DNA of 58,435 nt, taken from positions 1-58,435 of the forward strand of contig CALWUY010000032.1 in the NCBI GenBank assembly GCA_944384855.1. The letters run 5' to 3'. Under the pieces are notes generated by a model. It ran no database searches. It was not told where the DNA came from and saw only the letters and a program-made list of their open reading frames with translations. The translations under genes and the position numbers were made by a program. Of this stretch, positions 52,101-58,435 are shown in pieces. Position 1 is the first letter of the stretch. Every line of letters begins with the position of its first letter. Source of the DNA: an uncultured Clostridia bacterium. GTDB lineage: Bacteria > Bacillota > Clostridia > Oscillospirales > Acutalibacteraceae.

Positions 52101-52187
52101 AATCTTGACAAAGCAATAACGTTAAGCGATCTTGTTCTTATACGCAAATATCTTATTGATGAAAATTCAATAATTCTTGGTTATTAG
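49173..52187 (+). CDS. Secreted DUF5060/glycosidase-like protein with type I dockerin
   Basis: 1004 residues. Signal peptide (LITFILSFAMLVQSLSAMATG). Residues about 25-165 look like DUF5060, an Ig-like domain before GH5-like barrels. The barrel (about 170-475) has NLAWVREPF, NGCTLTRIWLCHWAWLEW, LILTLDDNNEH and LNLWNDETNP, where the acid/base may lie, then TQECYY and ASAMVWSHD. Two beta-sandwich domains follow. The C-terminus from about 943 is a complete dockerin with two calcium loops: GDANSDGYIDIRDLVRYKRY and ADVNLDKAITLSDLVLIRKY. It should attach to a cohesin-bearing scaffold. Substrate unknown; GH5-like or DUF4038-like are the closest guesses. Confidence 0.78.
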   Translation: MKKLITFILSFAMLVQSLSAMATGISVYPNLSESSSKTAPNGSSAFYNLYFPESVRAYQKLEITFDINISYTNPFDPQEILVDGVFTYPDGSISRIPAFYRQGFKSKDPNTTLMTYNPNMYVTDGTDGWCVRFSGAQEGLHSFHITATDSTGYVYTSEEYTFTVSPGDSKGYVTVSPYNPEYFINSADGSLFYGSGSNLAWVREPFTSEPTHLSYEYFLGKMKENGCTLTRIWLCHWAWLEWTPEANDPTTSGYSGVGYYNQYISSALDHIFELCEDYGIRLILTLDDNNEHITDTDSYDSWKYNPYNAENGGPVETPEDYYSNTQVRKLYKNRLRYIIARWGYSDSLMSLNLWNDETNPTDSVIDYLDELNSYTKELTANFRPLLFGSNYKYSANSVLDYSTQSTSDGTKPSLTQECYYTDNTAYFKNTLRRTLWKDFFSKGASAMVWSHDTVDETDSWDIFTSLTRFAQKIPLHLYKYNDSYSIKSFVDSWDVGGVTPEFTVKNGKLAFKNTKAGITSFADIKLTVTTLPKNAVGLAFDYDMHENKTDAIFRISLNSDSGSAYMPWYGKAYSFTDNSGTENSLTVSGSNQWSSWLSISAETSGSFTIPLNSLHCPESELKNNDVEDKYKNNIFSDTGCFSFIIQQQSVSHDGVTAYVDNIRWILEDGSSVCAQDFTSYKAENALSAEYTDSGTDSWRVIKARPLGDVAWGEKANENNFYINENDNDMLLEGISGLLYGTNSDRVILKNDPTFIIEANTGGEMIIELSEIGSGTNTLSISRDGIMLSETEFSGGRRELNNEERYITVSLIPGINRITLSNSGHDWISVSGYYFKFISSNPKDSVYIKRLINENQQLALIMNTKSGEVYESIAGQTCQSAFNVQIPFYELSDGDYRLEISDTADGKIIKKENLTVIGGQLTVTVDKLDDMLAVKLTRIRPFGDANSDGYIDIRDLVRYKRYLADDRITINTELADVNLDKAITLSDLVLIRKYLIDENSIILGY

Positions 52188-52199
52188 GAGAGAAAAATC

Positions 52200-53924
52200 A
52201 TGGCTGAATTATGGCTTACAAACCCTCTTGAGGATATATTTCGTACTACAAAACATGAAAATCCCGGCTATTTAAGCCGGTTAAAGAACCCTGAAATCTG
52301 TATGGCGCGAAATGCAAGGGAAAGCATACAGCTTGCAGTATATGCAGGAGAATCTAAAATCATCGACGCAACCGTATCTGTTGAGCTTAAAAGCGGTTCG
52401 GCAGAAAACGAAATCACCTTTGATTGCGGAGGAGTTCGGCTCATTCCGGCATCGGGCAATTCAATTAATATCGGTACTCGCGTAAAACGTGCGTCGCTGC
52501 CGGGTGAGCTTCCCGAAGCAATCGATCCGTCGCCGATGGAAATATTTTATCGTCAAACCGGTTCTTTTTTTATTACAGCCAACACATCGCGCAATACACC
52601 GCCCGGCGTTTACGAATATAAGATTATTCTTAACTGCCGCGACGGTTACAGCTTTGAACCACTCACATTTGAACATTTACTGACAGTTAGAGTGTTTTCT
52701 GCAACACTGCCCGACCCAGGCAAGTCATCCTACAGTTATGAAAACTGGTTTAACTGCTGCGGTTATAGCCCCGAGGCGGATAACCGACGTATGGTAGAAT
52801 GTAATGAGATAATCTACGGCATTAAAAACTACTCTGACGAATGGTTTACACTTATAAAAAACTATGCTTTGCAAATGAAAAAGGAGCGTATAAATGTTAT
52901 AACCGTACCGATATATTCTTTGCTTTACGGTCATGTCAGAACAGATGAAAACGGTCAGTATATATTTGATTTTTCATTATTCGACAAATTTTTAGACACA
53001 TTTCTTAAATACTGTGACGTAAAGTATTTTTGCGGTTTTCATCTCATAATACGCAGCACAAAGGTACCCGAAATGGAAACTAAGGCATGGGATGCAGAAT
53101 CGGTTCTTGTGGCATGGTTATTTGACGAAAAAAAGGATTTTTCCAACTTTGCCTGGGCGTATATGACGGATGAAAGGGCTTGGAAGCACCTTGAAATGCT
53201 TGTTAAGGCACTGCGTAAACATCTTATTGAAAAAGGAATAGCAGATATGTGGATACAGCATATTTCCGATGAGGTCACAACAGACGAACAGCTCGCCATA
53301 GTGAAAAGGGCTTATCAGAAAATGCACGAATGGGCGCCGGAATTTAAATGTGTAGACGCGACATTGCAGGATTCTCTTGAAAAATATGGAAAAGATCTGG
53401 ACATTCATGTCCCGCAGATAGACGTTCACAATCTCTATGAAGAAGCGTATACCCAAAAACTTAAAAAGGGAGAATTTGAAATATGGTCATACACAAGTCT
53501 AAAGCCTCAATTCAATTATCTTTCCCGTCTTGACGATTTCAAGCTTATTGCAACCCGTCTTATCCACTGGTACAATTTCAAATACGGAATAACCGGATAT
53601 CTTCATTGGTCATGGAACCTTTGGTTTTACGGAAACTGTCCAAACGAACCATACAGGGATTGCTGCTGCGACGGTTGGCCGCTTGACGGTTGGGTTGTTT
53701 TGCCCGATAAAGAGAATCTGAGCGTCTTTGAAACAATAAGGCAACGGGAAAATTCCAGCGGTATAGAAGATTATGAAATTTTAAGGCTTGCCTCAAAAAG
53801 AAATCCCGAACGTACCCGATTGCTAACTGATATTCTTATAGACCGCGCTAATGATTTTACTCTTGATACTAACTTGTTTTTCAGGGTCAGAAATCAACTT
53901 TTACTGATCGCTTCTGACGAATAA
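52200..53924 (+). CDS. GH123/DUF4091-like hydrolase, cytoplasmic
   Basis: 574 residues, no signal peptide. N-terminal beta-sandwich to about 170, then a barrel. HISDEV near residue 353 carries the neighbouring Asp-Glu pair that GH123 enzymes use for substrate-assisted cleavage of beta-GalNAc. The C-terminal part has GITGYLHWSWNLWFYG and SSGIEDYEILRLASKR, the mark of the DUF4091 (GH123 catalytic) family. I infer an exo-beta-N-acetylgalactosaminidase or relative acting on imported sugars. This fits the N-acetylhexosamine kinase at the other end of the locus. TAGGAGAGAAAAATC precedes the ATG. Confidence 0.75.
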   Translation: MAELWLTNPLEDIFRTTKHENPGYLSRLKNPEICMARNARESIQLAVYAGESKIIDATVSVELKSGSAENEITFDCGGVRLIPASGNSINIGTRVKRASLPGELPEAIDPSPMEIFYRQTGSFFITANTSRNTPPGVYEYKIILNCRDGYSFEPLTFEHLLTVRVFSATLPDPGKSSYSYENWFNCCGYSPEADNRRMVECNEIIYGIKNYSDEWFTLIKNYALQMKKERINVITVPIYSLLYGHVRTDENGQYIFDFSLFDKFLDTFLKYCDVKYFCGFHLIIRSTKVPEMETKAWDAESVLVAWLFDEKKDFSNFAWAYMTDERAWKHLEMLVKALRKHLIEKGIADMWIQHISDEVTTDEQLAIVKRAYQKMHEWAPEFKCVDATLQDSLEKYGKDLDIHVPQIDVHNLYEEAYTQKLKKGEFEIWSYTSLKPQFNYLSRLDDFKLIATRLIHWYNFKYGITGYLHWSWNLWFYGNCPNEPYRDCCCDGWPLDGWVVLPDKENLSVFETIRQRENSSGIEDYEILRLASKRNPERTRLLTDILIDRANDFTLDTNLFFRVRNQLLLIASDE

Positions 53925-53950
53925 TAATCAATACAAGGGATAGATAAAAC

Positions 53951-56602
53951 ATGAAACAGTTAAACTACACAACATGGAAGCACGCAACTACGGTAGCAGG
54001 ATGCCAATGGGGAATTCCGGAGCTTTGGTGGCATAATGAAGCCGAGGTTCGTTCATGGAACTGTGATGCTGAGGTGGATTCTCCGTCAGCACAAAGCTTC
54101 TATCTCACCGGCAGACTGCATAAGGGTTGCGAAAGCGGTGAGTTTATTCTCTCTTTTCGATGGGATAATCCTATCGAAAAGGGGTATTGGTATCGCTTGC
54201 AAATGCGTTTTGGAAACCACGAAAGCATACCTGATTTTGTATTGTATAACGGCGGCATCATTTGGAAAAAGGAAGATTACGACATTACCGAAGGAAATAA
54301 TCTTTGCTTTTATTACTATGCGCACGAAGACGGTATTCCGTGTTTTGACATGATTGTAAAGCTAAGTAAAGAACGTCCGGAGTTCACCATGCTTCCTCCC
54401 CATCAGGGCGATTATGAAGGGGTTAACATGATTATGCTGAGAGCAGAGGGCGAACCGGGTGCTTTACCGGAGAGGTATTCTTATCGCTCCAATCCTATTA
54501 TTCAGCGATGCAACCCCCATAAAAGCGCAAGACTTCTTTTAAACGCATATCAGTATGAGGTTAATCCAAAAATCGCCCCTCTTCCCGAGAATGCAGAAAT
54601 CAGCGATATTAAGATATATGAACACACTTTATATCCCACGCGAAACAATGCCTATATTTTCTCAGCTTTAAAAATGGACGGTTTAATATATATGCCTACA
54701 AGCTATGATGAGCTGGCAGATTTTGATACCGTTATCCATGCTATGCTTGACGCTGGTTTAAAAACTCTCGTGCTTTTCCCTGTTATCGAAAAAAATATTG
54801 TCGACAGCAACCGACCAAAGGGTGAATATGCATTTTGCTATATCAGTGATTTATTAACAGGTAAAAATCATTTCTTATCATTAGAGGAAGGCTCTTTTGA
54901 AAATATCGACGAGTTCATCAATCTCGCCGTTAAGTCTACCTGTGATTGTGCAAAGGCATGGCTTGACCTTTGCCCGCAGGGAGACGTAATGTTTCTGTAT
55001 CCCGAAATCACCAACTCATTAGGTGCCTATACCGGAGGCATTTCCACATCGGTTTTGAGCAATCTGCCCGGCTATTATGAAGTAGCGAAGGGCGGCACAG
55101 TAGCATATAACGCGAATTTCCGCTTTTACAAGGAACTACGCTCCCGTTTTAAAAAACAACTGTTTGGTTATGAGAATCGTTACACTTTCTATAACCATCC
55201 TGATTTCGGCGCATACAATCAGGCGGTCACTCAAAACCTATCAGTGGAAGGCTGTTTTGGTAAAAACGGCAACCGACAGAACGGAAATATCGTGCTTGCA
55301 AATACAAGAGGCAATGCACATTCCTACGGACACGATTACGGATTTGTGTTTGACGCATGGGATAGACTTTACACCTGGAATCATTGTTACAAAGGAATAT
55401 ATGAGGGTCTGATTTCATTCTTCTTTGAAGGATGTAAAAAATTCACCGATGAAATACCAACGGAAAATATATCCACCGGAAATGTTACAAAATGGGGCAA
55501 AGCATGGTTTGATTTTGTACGCTTTGCAAAGGTCCATCCCTCTCTCGGACAACCAATAGTAAATATCGGCATTATGAGAGGGCTCGGCGACGAATGGCAA
55601 AGACTTGCGTCAAGCACCTCGAGTTGGGAAGCAGAAACCGAAATCATATCCATGGATATGCATCGTCAAATGCTTGAATTTGCACCCACAACTCGCTGGC
55701 GTAAGGCTTTTAACGCCTATCAGCGCACCAAGCATGTCGATCCTAAAGATACATATTACAATGATTTTGAACTTCTTAATATTACTTTTTCCGATTACGG
55801 CCACCCCTTGAGAACCGATCCTGAAAAAGCATTTACCGGAACGCCCTACGGTTCTGTAGATTTTGTCGCCTGGAATACCCCTGCAAACATTTTGTCGGAC
55901 TATAAAATCATAATATATATGGGCAGAGGGATTGAAACAACCAAGGAGCATATTCAACAAATGGAGGAGTATGTAAAAAACGGCGGCACCCTTGTCATTG
56001 CTGCCGGTCAACTCCGAAACGAAAAGGACAAGTTTGAAACAGAAAGCTTCTGCGGTATCGGCATTGGAGAAACCGCAAAGCTTGACAATAATCTCTTTAC
56101 AGTACTTACAGGTGGTCAGGTACTTGATACTCTCTGTAATCAGATACCGTATATCGTCAAAAATGATTTCGGGCAGGGCAAAATTTATATGCTGTCCGGC
56201 GAATTTTTGACGGATTTCAGCACTGAAAAACCAAGCTTGCTTATTCGTCATCTTCTTGACCAAGTTAAAATTATTGAATTTTCTGAAAATCCGGAACACA
56301 TTGAGTACTGTTTTACAAAATTCAAAAACGGGTATTTGCTTCCGTTTATTAACCATGGACGGGGCAGTTATCCGTCCGGAAACGGCGTTGATCATGGTGT
56401 ATTTAAAAGCGAGATCACAGTAGACCTTGAAAAACTGGGTATTAGCGGAAAAGTCACGCTGTCAAAGCTCACAATGCCGCTTGACGGCTCCGCGCTTCCC
56501 GAAATAACTGATTATCCTTTTATTTGTGAAGATAAATTTCTTAAATTCAATTTAGAAAATGAATTTTTAAGTGAATTTATTATTGCCGTTGAAAATAATT
56601 AA
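53951..56602 (+). CDS. Cytoplasmic paralogue of the large surface lipoprotein (unrecognised hydrolase-like family)
   Basis: 883 residues without signal peptide. It aligns by eye over its whole length with the C-terminal three quarters of the lipoprotein at 25059-28439: GIPELWWHNEAEV, then EKGYWYRLQMRF; PEITNSLG near residue 351; FDAWDRLYTW near 466; TDEIP near 498; TPYGSVDF, IYMGRGIETTK, EEYVKNGGTLVIAAGQLRNE near 617-697; and LPFINHGRGSYPSGNGVDHG. The acidic residues in these three motifs are shared. One copy is outside and one inside the cell, so the same linkage may be cut before and after import. No characterised family is recognised. Last gene of the rightward operon. Confidence 0.72.
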   Translation: MKQLNYTTWKHATTVAGCQWGIPELWWHNEAEVRSWNCDAEVDSPSAQSFYLTGRLHKGCESGEFILSFRWDNPIEKGYWYRLQMRFGNHESIPDFVLYNGGIIWKKEDYDITEGNNLCFYYYAHEDGIPCFDMIVKLSKERPEFTMLPPHQGDYEGVNMIMLRAEGEPGALPERYSYRSNPIIQRCNPHKSARLLLNAYQYEVNPKIAPLPENAEISDIKIYEHTLYPTRNNAYIFSALKMDGLIYMPTSYDELADFDTVIHAMLDAGLKTLVLFPVIEKNIVDSNRPKGEYAFCYISDLLTGKNHFLSLEEGSFENIDEFINLAVKSTCDCAKAWLDLCPQGDVMFLYPEITNSLGAYTGGISTSVLSNLPGYYEVAKGGTVAYNANFRFYKELRSRFKKQLFGYENRYTFYNHPDFGAYNQAVTQNLSVEGCFGKNGNRQNGNIVLANTRGNAHSYGHDYGFVFDAWDRLYTWNHCYKGIYEGLISFFFEGCKKFTDEIPTENISTGNVTKWGKAWFDFVRFAKVHPSLGQPIVNIGIMRGLGDEWQRLASSTSSWEAETEIISMDMHRQMLEFAPTTRWRKAFNAYQRTKHVDPKDTYYNDFELLNITFSDYGHPLRTDPEKAFTGTPYGSVDFVAWNTPANILSDYKIIIYMGRGIETTKEHIQQMEEYVKNGGTLVIAAGQLRNEKDKFETESFCGIGIGETAKLDNNLFTVLTGGQVLDTLCNQIPYIVKNDFGQGKIYMLSGEFLTDFSTEKPSLLIRHLLDQVKIIEFSENPEHIEYCFTKFKNGYLLPFINHGRGSYPSGNGVDHGVFKSEITVDLEKLGISGKVTLSKLTMPLDGSALPEITDYPFICEDKFLKFNLENEFLSEFIIAVENN

Positions 56603-56696
56603 AAAATATTCCTTTTTTTGCTCTCTTTCTTTTCTGATGTAATTATTCTTAAGTTGAGTAGTTCACTTCACCTATCACCATGACAAGTGGCACCTT

Positions 56697-56894
56697 TCAC
56701 CAAGTCGGCACAATAGCCCCTTGGAGGAAGGTGTATTTTTTTGCCGTCTTATTCACATCGGATTTTTTGTAAAGCAGACTGCTCTTGCCGCCTTTAGTGC
56801 GATATAATTGCTCAGTTTTAAACAGATCGGCTTTCCGCAAATCCTGTAAGGCTCTGCGGACGGTGGACGGGGACAGCTTAAGCCTGACACTCAT
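56697..56894 (-). CDS. Small helix-turn-helix protein of mobile-element type (possibly truncated)
   Basis: 65 residues: MSVRLKLSPSTVRRALQDLR, then KADLF.TEQLYRTKGGKSSLLYKKSD. This is a winged helix-turn-helix with the xRLKLSxSTVRRALxDL sequence often seen in short proteins of Clostridia conjugative elements. AGGGGGACACCTG precedes the ATG. In the same frame a stop separates it from a short upstream peptide (MTNGQFKVM), so it may be the remainder of a longer gene. A perfect inverted repeat TGACC-ATT-GGTCA lies at 56926-56938. Confidence 0.5.
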   Translation of the reverse strand: MSVRLKLSPSTVRRALQDLRKADLFKTEQLYRTKGGKSSLLYKKSDVNKTAKKYTFLQGAIVPTW

Positions 56895-57016
56895 CAGGTG
56901 TCCCCCTGTTTACATCACTTTAAACTGACCATTGGTCATGGATTTTAATTTGTCGGAGGTTAGATATACGGCTTTTATGGTGTAAATCCTTAAAAAATGC
57001 TTTTTGAAACGGGATA

Positions 57017-57045
57017 TTGACAAGCATTAAATAATCAGCTATAAT
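57017..57045 (+). promoter_or_regulatory. Consensus sigma-A promoter before the helicase-like gene
   Basis: TTGACA at 57017-57022, exactly 17 nt, TATAAT at 57040-57045: a perfect vegetative promoter. The coding region begins about 225 nt further on. In between lie a 6-bp hairpin (57070-57085) and two intrinsic terminators. The rest of 56895-57275 shows only the operator-like palindrome at 56926. Confidence 0.85.
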
Positions 57046-57102
57046 ATACTTGTTCTTAGGTTTGATTGAGTTCCCCTCTGGGGACATAGGTGTGATGAAA
57101 CA

Positions 57103-57141
57103 GGTCGGAATTATCTCTAACGGGATAGTTCCGCCTTTTTT
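57103..57141 (+). terminator. First intrinsic terminator in the helicase leader
   Basis: GGTCGGAATTATC (57103-57115) pairs with GATAGTTCCGCC (57124-57135) with one bulge and one G-T pair, followed by TTTTTT at 57136-57141. It lies about 50 nt after the predicted transcription start. Confidence 0.75.
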
Positions 57142-57188
57142 ATTTCTGCAAAGAAAAACAAGCGAATAAATCCCAGCGGACAATTAAA

Positions 57189-57233
57189 GGCCGTGTCATA
57201 ATTCCCACTTCGGGAAATGACGCGGTCTTTTTT
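57189..57233 (+). terminator. Second intrinsic terminator in the helicase leader
   Basis: GGCCGTGTCAT..TTCCC pairs with GGGAA..ATGACGCGGTC around a 5-nt loop (57189-57227), followed by TTTTTT at 57228-57233. A further small hairpin GTTTAT/ATAAAC follows at 57234-57251, then the ribosome binding site. Confidence 0.78.
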
Positions 57234-57275
57234 GTTTATATAGAAATAAACCATTAAGAAAGGACTGATCTATTA

Positions 57276-58435
57276 TTGGCAACTGAACCCCTTATCAAAG
57301 TCTCCTGTGTTAGTAAAGGCGAAAAAATCGGACTTACTAACTATTCGGACTTGGTTGTGTTCGACAAGGAGAAAACTATCGTTGCATTGCGTATCGGAGG
57401 TTATCCTGAAACGGTACAGGCAATGAGCGATATTATCATTACCGGATGCGACCTTGAACTGGCAGGAGCAAGAGAAACCATTGAAGTCAATACCAAAGGA
57501 CAAAAGAATTATGAGCGTAGGCTTTCCCATGACGGTATTTATGCCGAAGGAATGCATTACCTCAAAGACGATGTACCGAACACTATAATGTTCGGCGAAA
57601 ACGAATCCTCCGACGGCACAAAGGTCGCCGTCAAGAAAAACCTGTATTTTTTCTGTAAATCCGGAGACGAGCTGTATGCAGAGCTTGACCGTAAGCTCTC
57701 GGTACCTCTTATCCCAGAATTCAAGGAATACTTTATTTCAGAACTTATTAACCGAAAAATACTGCAGCAATTAACGGTTTATTCTCTCGAAAATAAGTTT
57801 GAAGCGTGGCACATGAATGTATCGGATGATGGAAAAGAGGTTGCAAAGGTTCTTGAAGACGGATTGAAATCGGGGGAAATAAAAATCCCCGGTACTCAGA
57901 AAAGCAATAACGCTATCTTCAACAACATAGGTACATTTACACAGTATCTCGACGCATTCGGTTCAATGGTGGCAGAGCGTATCAAAAAATGCTTTCCGCC
58001 AAGATTTAATCCTGCGGAAGAACCTGTTGCACCTGAAATCAATGAAGTAAACGACTGTGTAAAAAAGCATGCAGGATATTCTTTATTTGACGCTCAGCTC
58101 GGTGCTGCCGAAGCTTTAAAGCGACAGCTTGAAACCGATAAAATGGCGTTACTCGTTGCAGAATGCGGTGCAGGTAAAACCAAGATTGGAAGTGCGGCTC
58201 TCTACGCCTATCAGCACGGCAACCCAAAGAGAAAGGTATATAATAAAGCATTTAATGTTGTTATCTGTCCTTCTCACATAACCGGCAAATGGGTGCGGGA
58301 AATACACGAAACTATTCCAAACAGTTATGCAATGCATGTAACCACAATGGCTGATGTAGATAAGCTATACCGTTATTATCTGAACAATGATAAAACCGTG
58401 TACTGCATACTGTCAAAAGAAACTGCCCGAAACGG
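57276..58435 (+). CDS. Helicase-like (DEAD/SNF2-type) ATPase, N-terminal part (cut by window edge)
   Basis: The frame opens after a TAA at 57255 and has no stop to the window end: 386 codons. The only usable start near the ribosome binding site (AAGAAAGGA, 57256-57264) is TTG at 57276. The first about 270 residues are of no recognised family (ATEPLIKVSCVSKGEKIGLT...). Then comes SLFDAQLGAAEALKRQLETD (Q-motif-like) and Walker A AECGAGKTKIG. SHITGKWVREI is a motif Ia equivalent of SNF2/DEAD helicases. Such large helicase-like proteins are frequent in Clostridia phages and conjugative elements. No motif II is seen before the edge. Confidence 0.75.
   Translation, partial: MATEPLIKVSCVSKGEKIGLTNYSDLVVFDKEKTIVALRIGGYPETVQAMSDIIITGCDLELAGARETIEVNTKGQKNYERRLSHDGIYAEGMHYLKDDVPNTIMFGENESSDGTKVAVKKNLYFFCKSGDELYAELDRKLSVPLIPEFKEYFISELINRKILQQLTVYSLENKFEAWHMNVSDDGKEVAKVLEDGLKSGEIKIPGTQKSNNAIFNNIGTFTQYLDAFGSMVAERIKKCFPPRFNPAEEPVAPEINEVNDCVKKHAGYSLFDAQLGAAEALKRQLETDKMALLVAECGAGKTKIGSAALYAYQHGNPKRKVYNKAFNVVICPSHITGKWVREIHETIPNSYAMHVTTMADVDKLYRYYLNNDKTVYCILSKETARN

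Noticed and set aside
55610-56395. Minus-strand open frame of 261 codons
   Set aside because: Lies wholly opposite the well-supported gene 53951-56602, is low in plausible domain pattern and has no promoter or ribosome binding site.
56603-56640. AAAAAATATTCCTTTTTTT after the rightward operon as a terminator
   Set aside because: The stem would be A-T only and very weak; it is not a convincing intrinsic terminator.
1-58435. CRISPR arrays, rRNA or tRNA genes, complete insertion sequences
   Set aside because: No regularly spaced identical repeats with unique spacers, no tRNA-like T-loop/acceptor pattern, no rRNA stretch and no transposase motif were noticed. A tRNAscan or ISfinder run would be decisive.

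Overview
The window looks like a chromosomal or mobile-element segment of a Gram-positive, anaerobic gut or rumen bacterium of the Clostridia (Ruminococcaceae/Oscillospiraceae-like). The grounds are strong AGGAGG-type ribosome binding sites, frequent TTG/GTG starts, sigma-A promoters, Firmicutes-type conjugation genes, a YesM/YesN-type two-component pair, MalFG-type sugar importers without a local ATPase, and two secreted proteins ending in type I dockerin sequences. No rRNA, tRNA or CRISPR array was seen.

Region 1 (1-7000) is part of an integrative conjugative or mobilizable element read mostly on the minus strand. An excisionase-like HTH protein, a winged-helix protein, a MobC-like protein, a MobP-type relaxase fused to Sel1 repeats, a Toprim/DUF3991 primase-like protein and the N-terminus of a VirD4-like coupling protein follow one another. 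A plus-strand AAA+ ATPase with a DUF4143/nuclease-like tail is inserted as cargo behind three 13-bp repeats set exactly 33 bp apart. The operon starts from a consensus promoter that runs straight into an intrinsic terminator.

Region 2 (7030-10252) is accessory. It holds a complete retron: a PRTase-winged-helix protein, a structured ncRNA bounded by a perfect 16-bp inverted repeat (a1/a2), and a reverse transcriptase with NAxxH, YADD and VTG motifs. Next to it lie a decayed peptide deformylase gene and the C-terminal stub of a Nudix hydrolase, which mark a recombination scar.

Region 3 (10236-56602) is a 46-kb glycan-utilisation locus. The leftward arm (20502 to 10236) encodes cytoplasmic sugar metabolism: GH130 phosphorylase, HAD phosphatase, a beta-propeller protein (frameshifted), GH27 (frameshifted), ROK kinase, SIS isomerase, SGNH esterase, sugar-1-phosphate nucleotidyltransferase and an N-acetylhexosamine 1-kinase-like enzyme. 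Further leftward genes (36152 to 20593) encode a membrane-anchored Ig-like surface protein, an AraC-type response regulator, a solute-binding lipoprotein, a large lipoprotein of unrecognised hydrolase-like type, and a secreted LamG-phosphoesterase-dockerin protein. The rightward operon (36336 to 56602) encodes a solute-binding protein fused to carbohydrate-binding-like domains, two permease pairs, an NHL/YIP1 membrane protein, a DUF5696-type protein, a YesM-type sensor kinase, a dockerin-bearing glycosidase-like protein, a GH123/DUF4091-like protein, and a cytoplasmic paralogue of the large lipoprotein. The inferred flow is surface capture and hydrolysis, import by two ABC importers using an ATPase encoded elsewhere, then intracellular trimming and activation of (N-acetyl)hexosamines.

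Region 4 (56697-58435) again looks like mobile-element DNA: a small HTH protein and, behind a promoter and two serial intrinsic terminators, the start of a helicase-like ATPase that runs off the window. The glycan locus is therefore bracketed by mobile-element-like DNA. The most notable system is the retron with its unusually branched ncRNA. Several genes carry frameshifts that are either real decay or assembly error.
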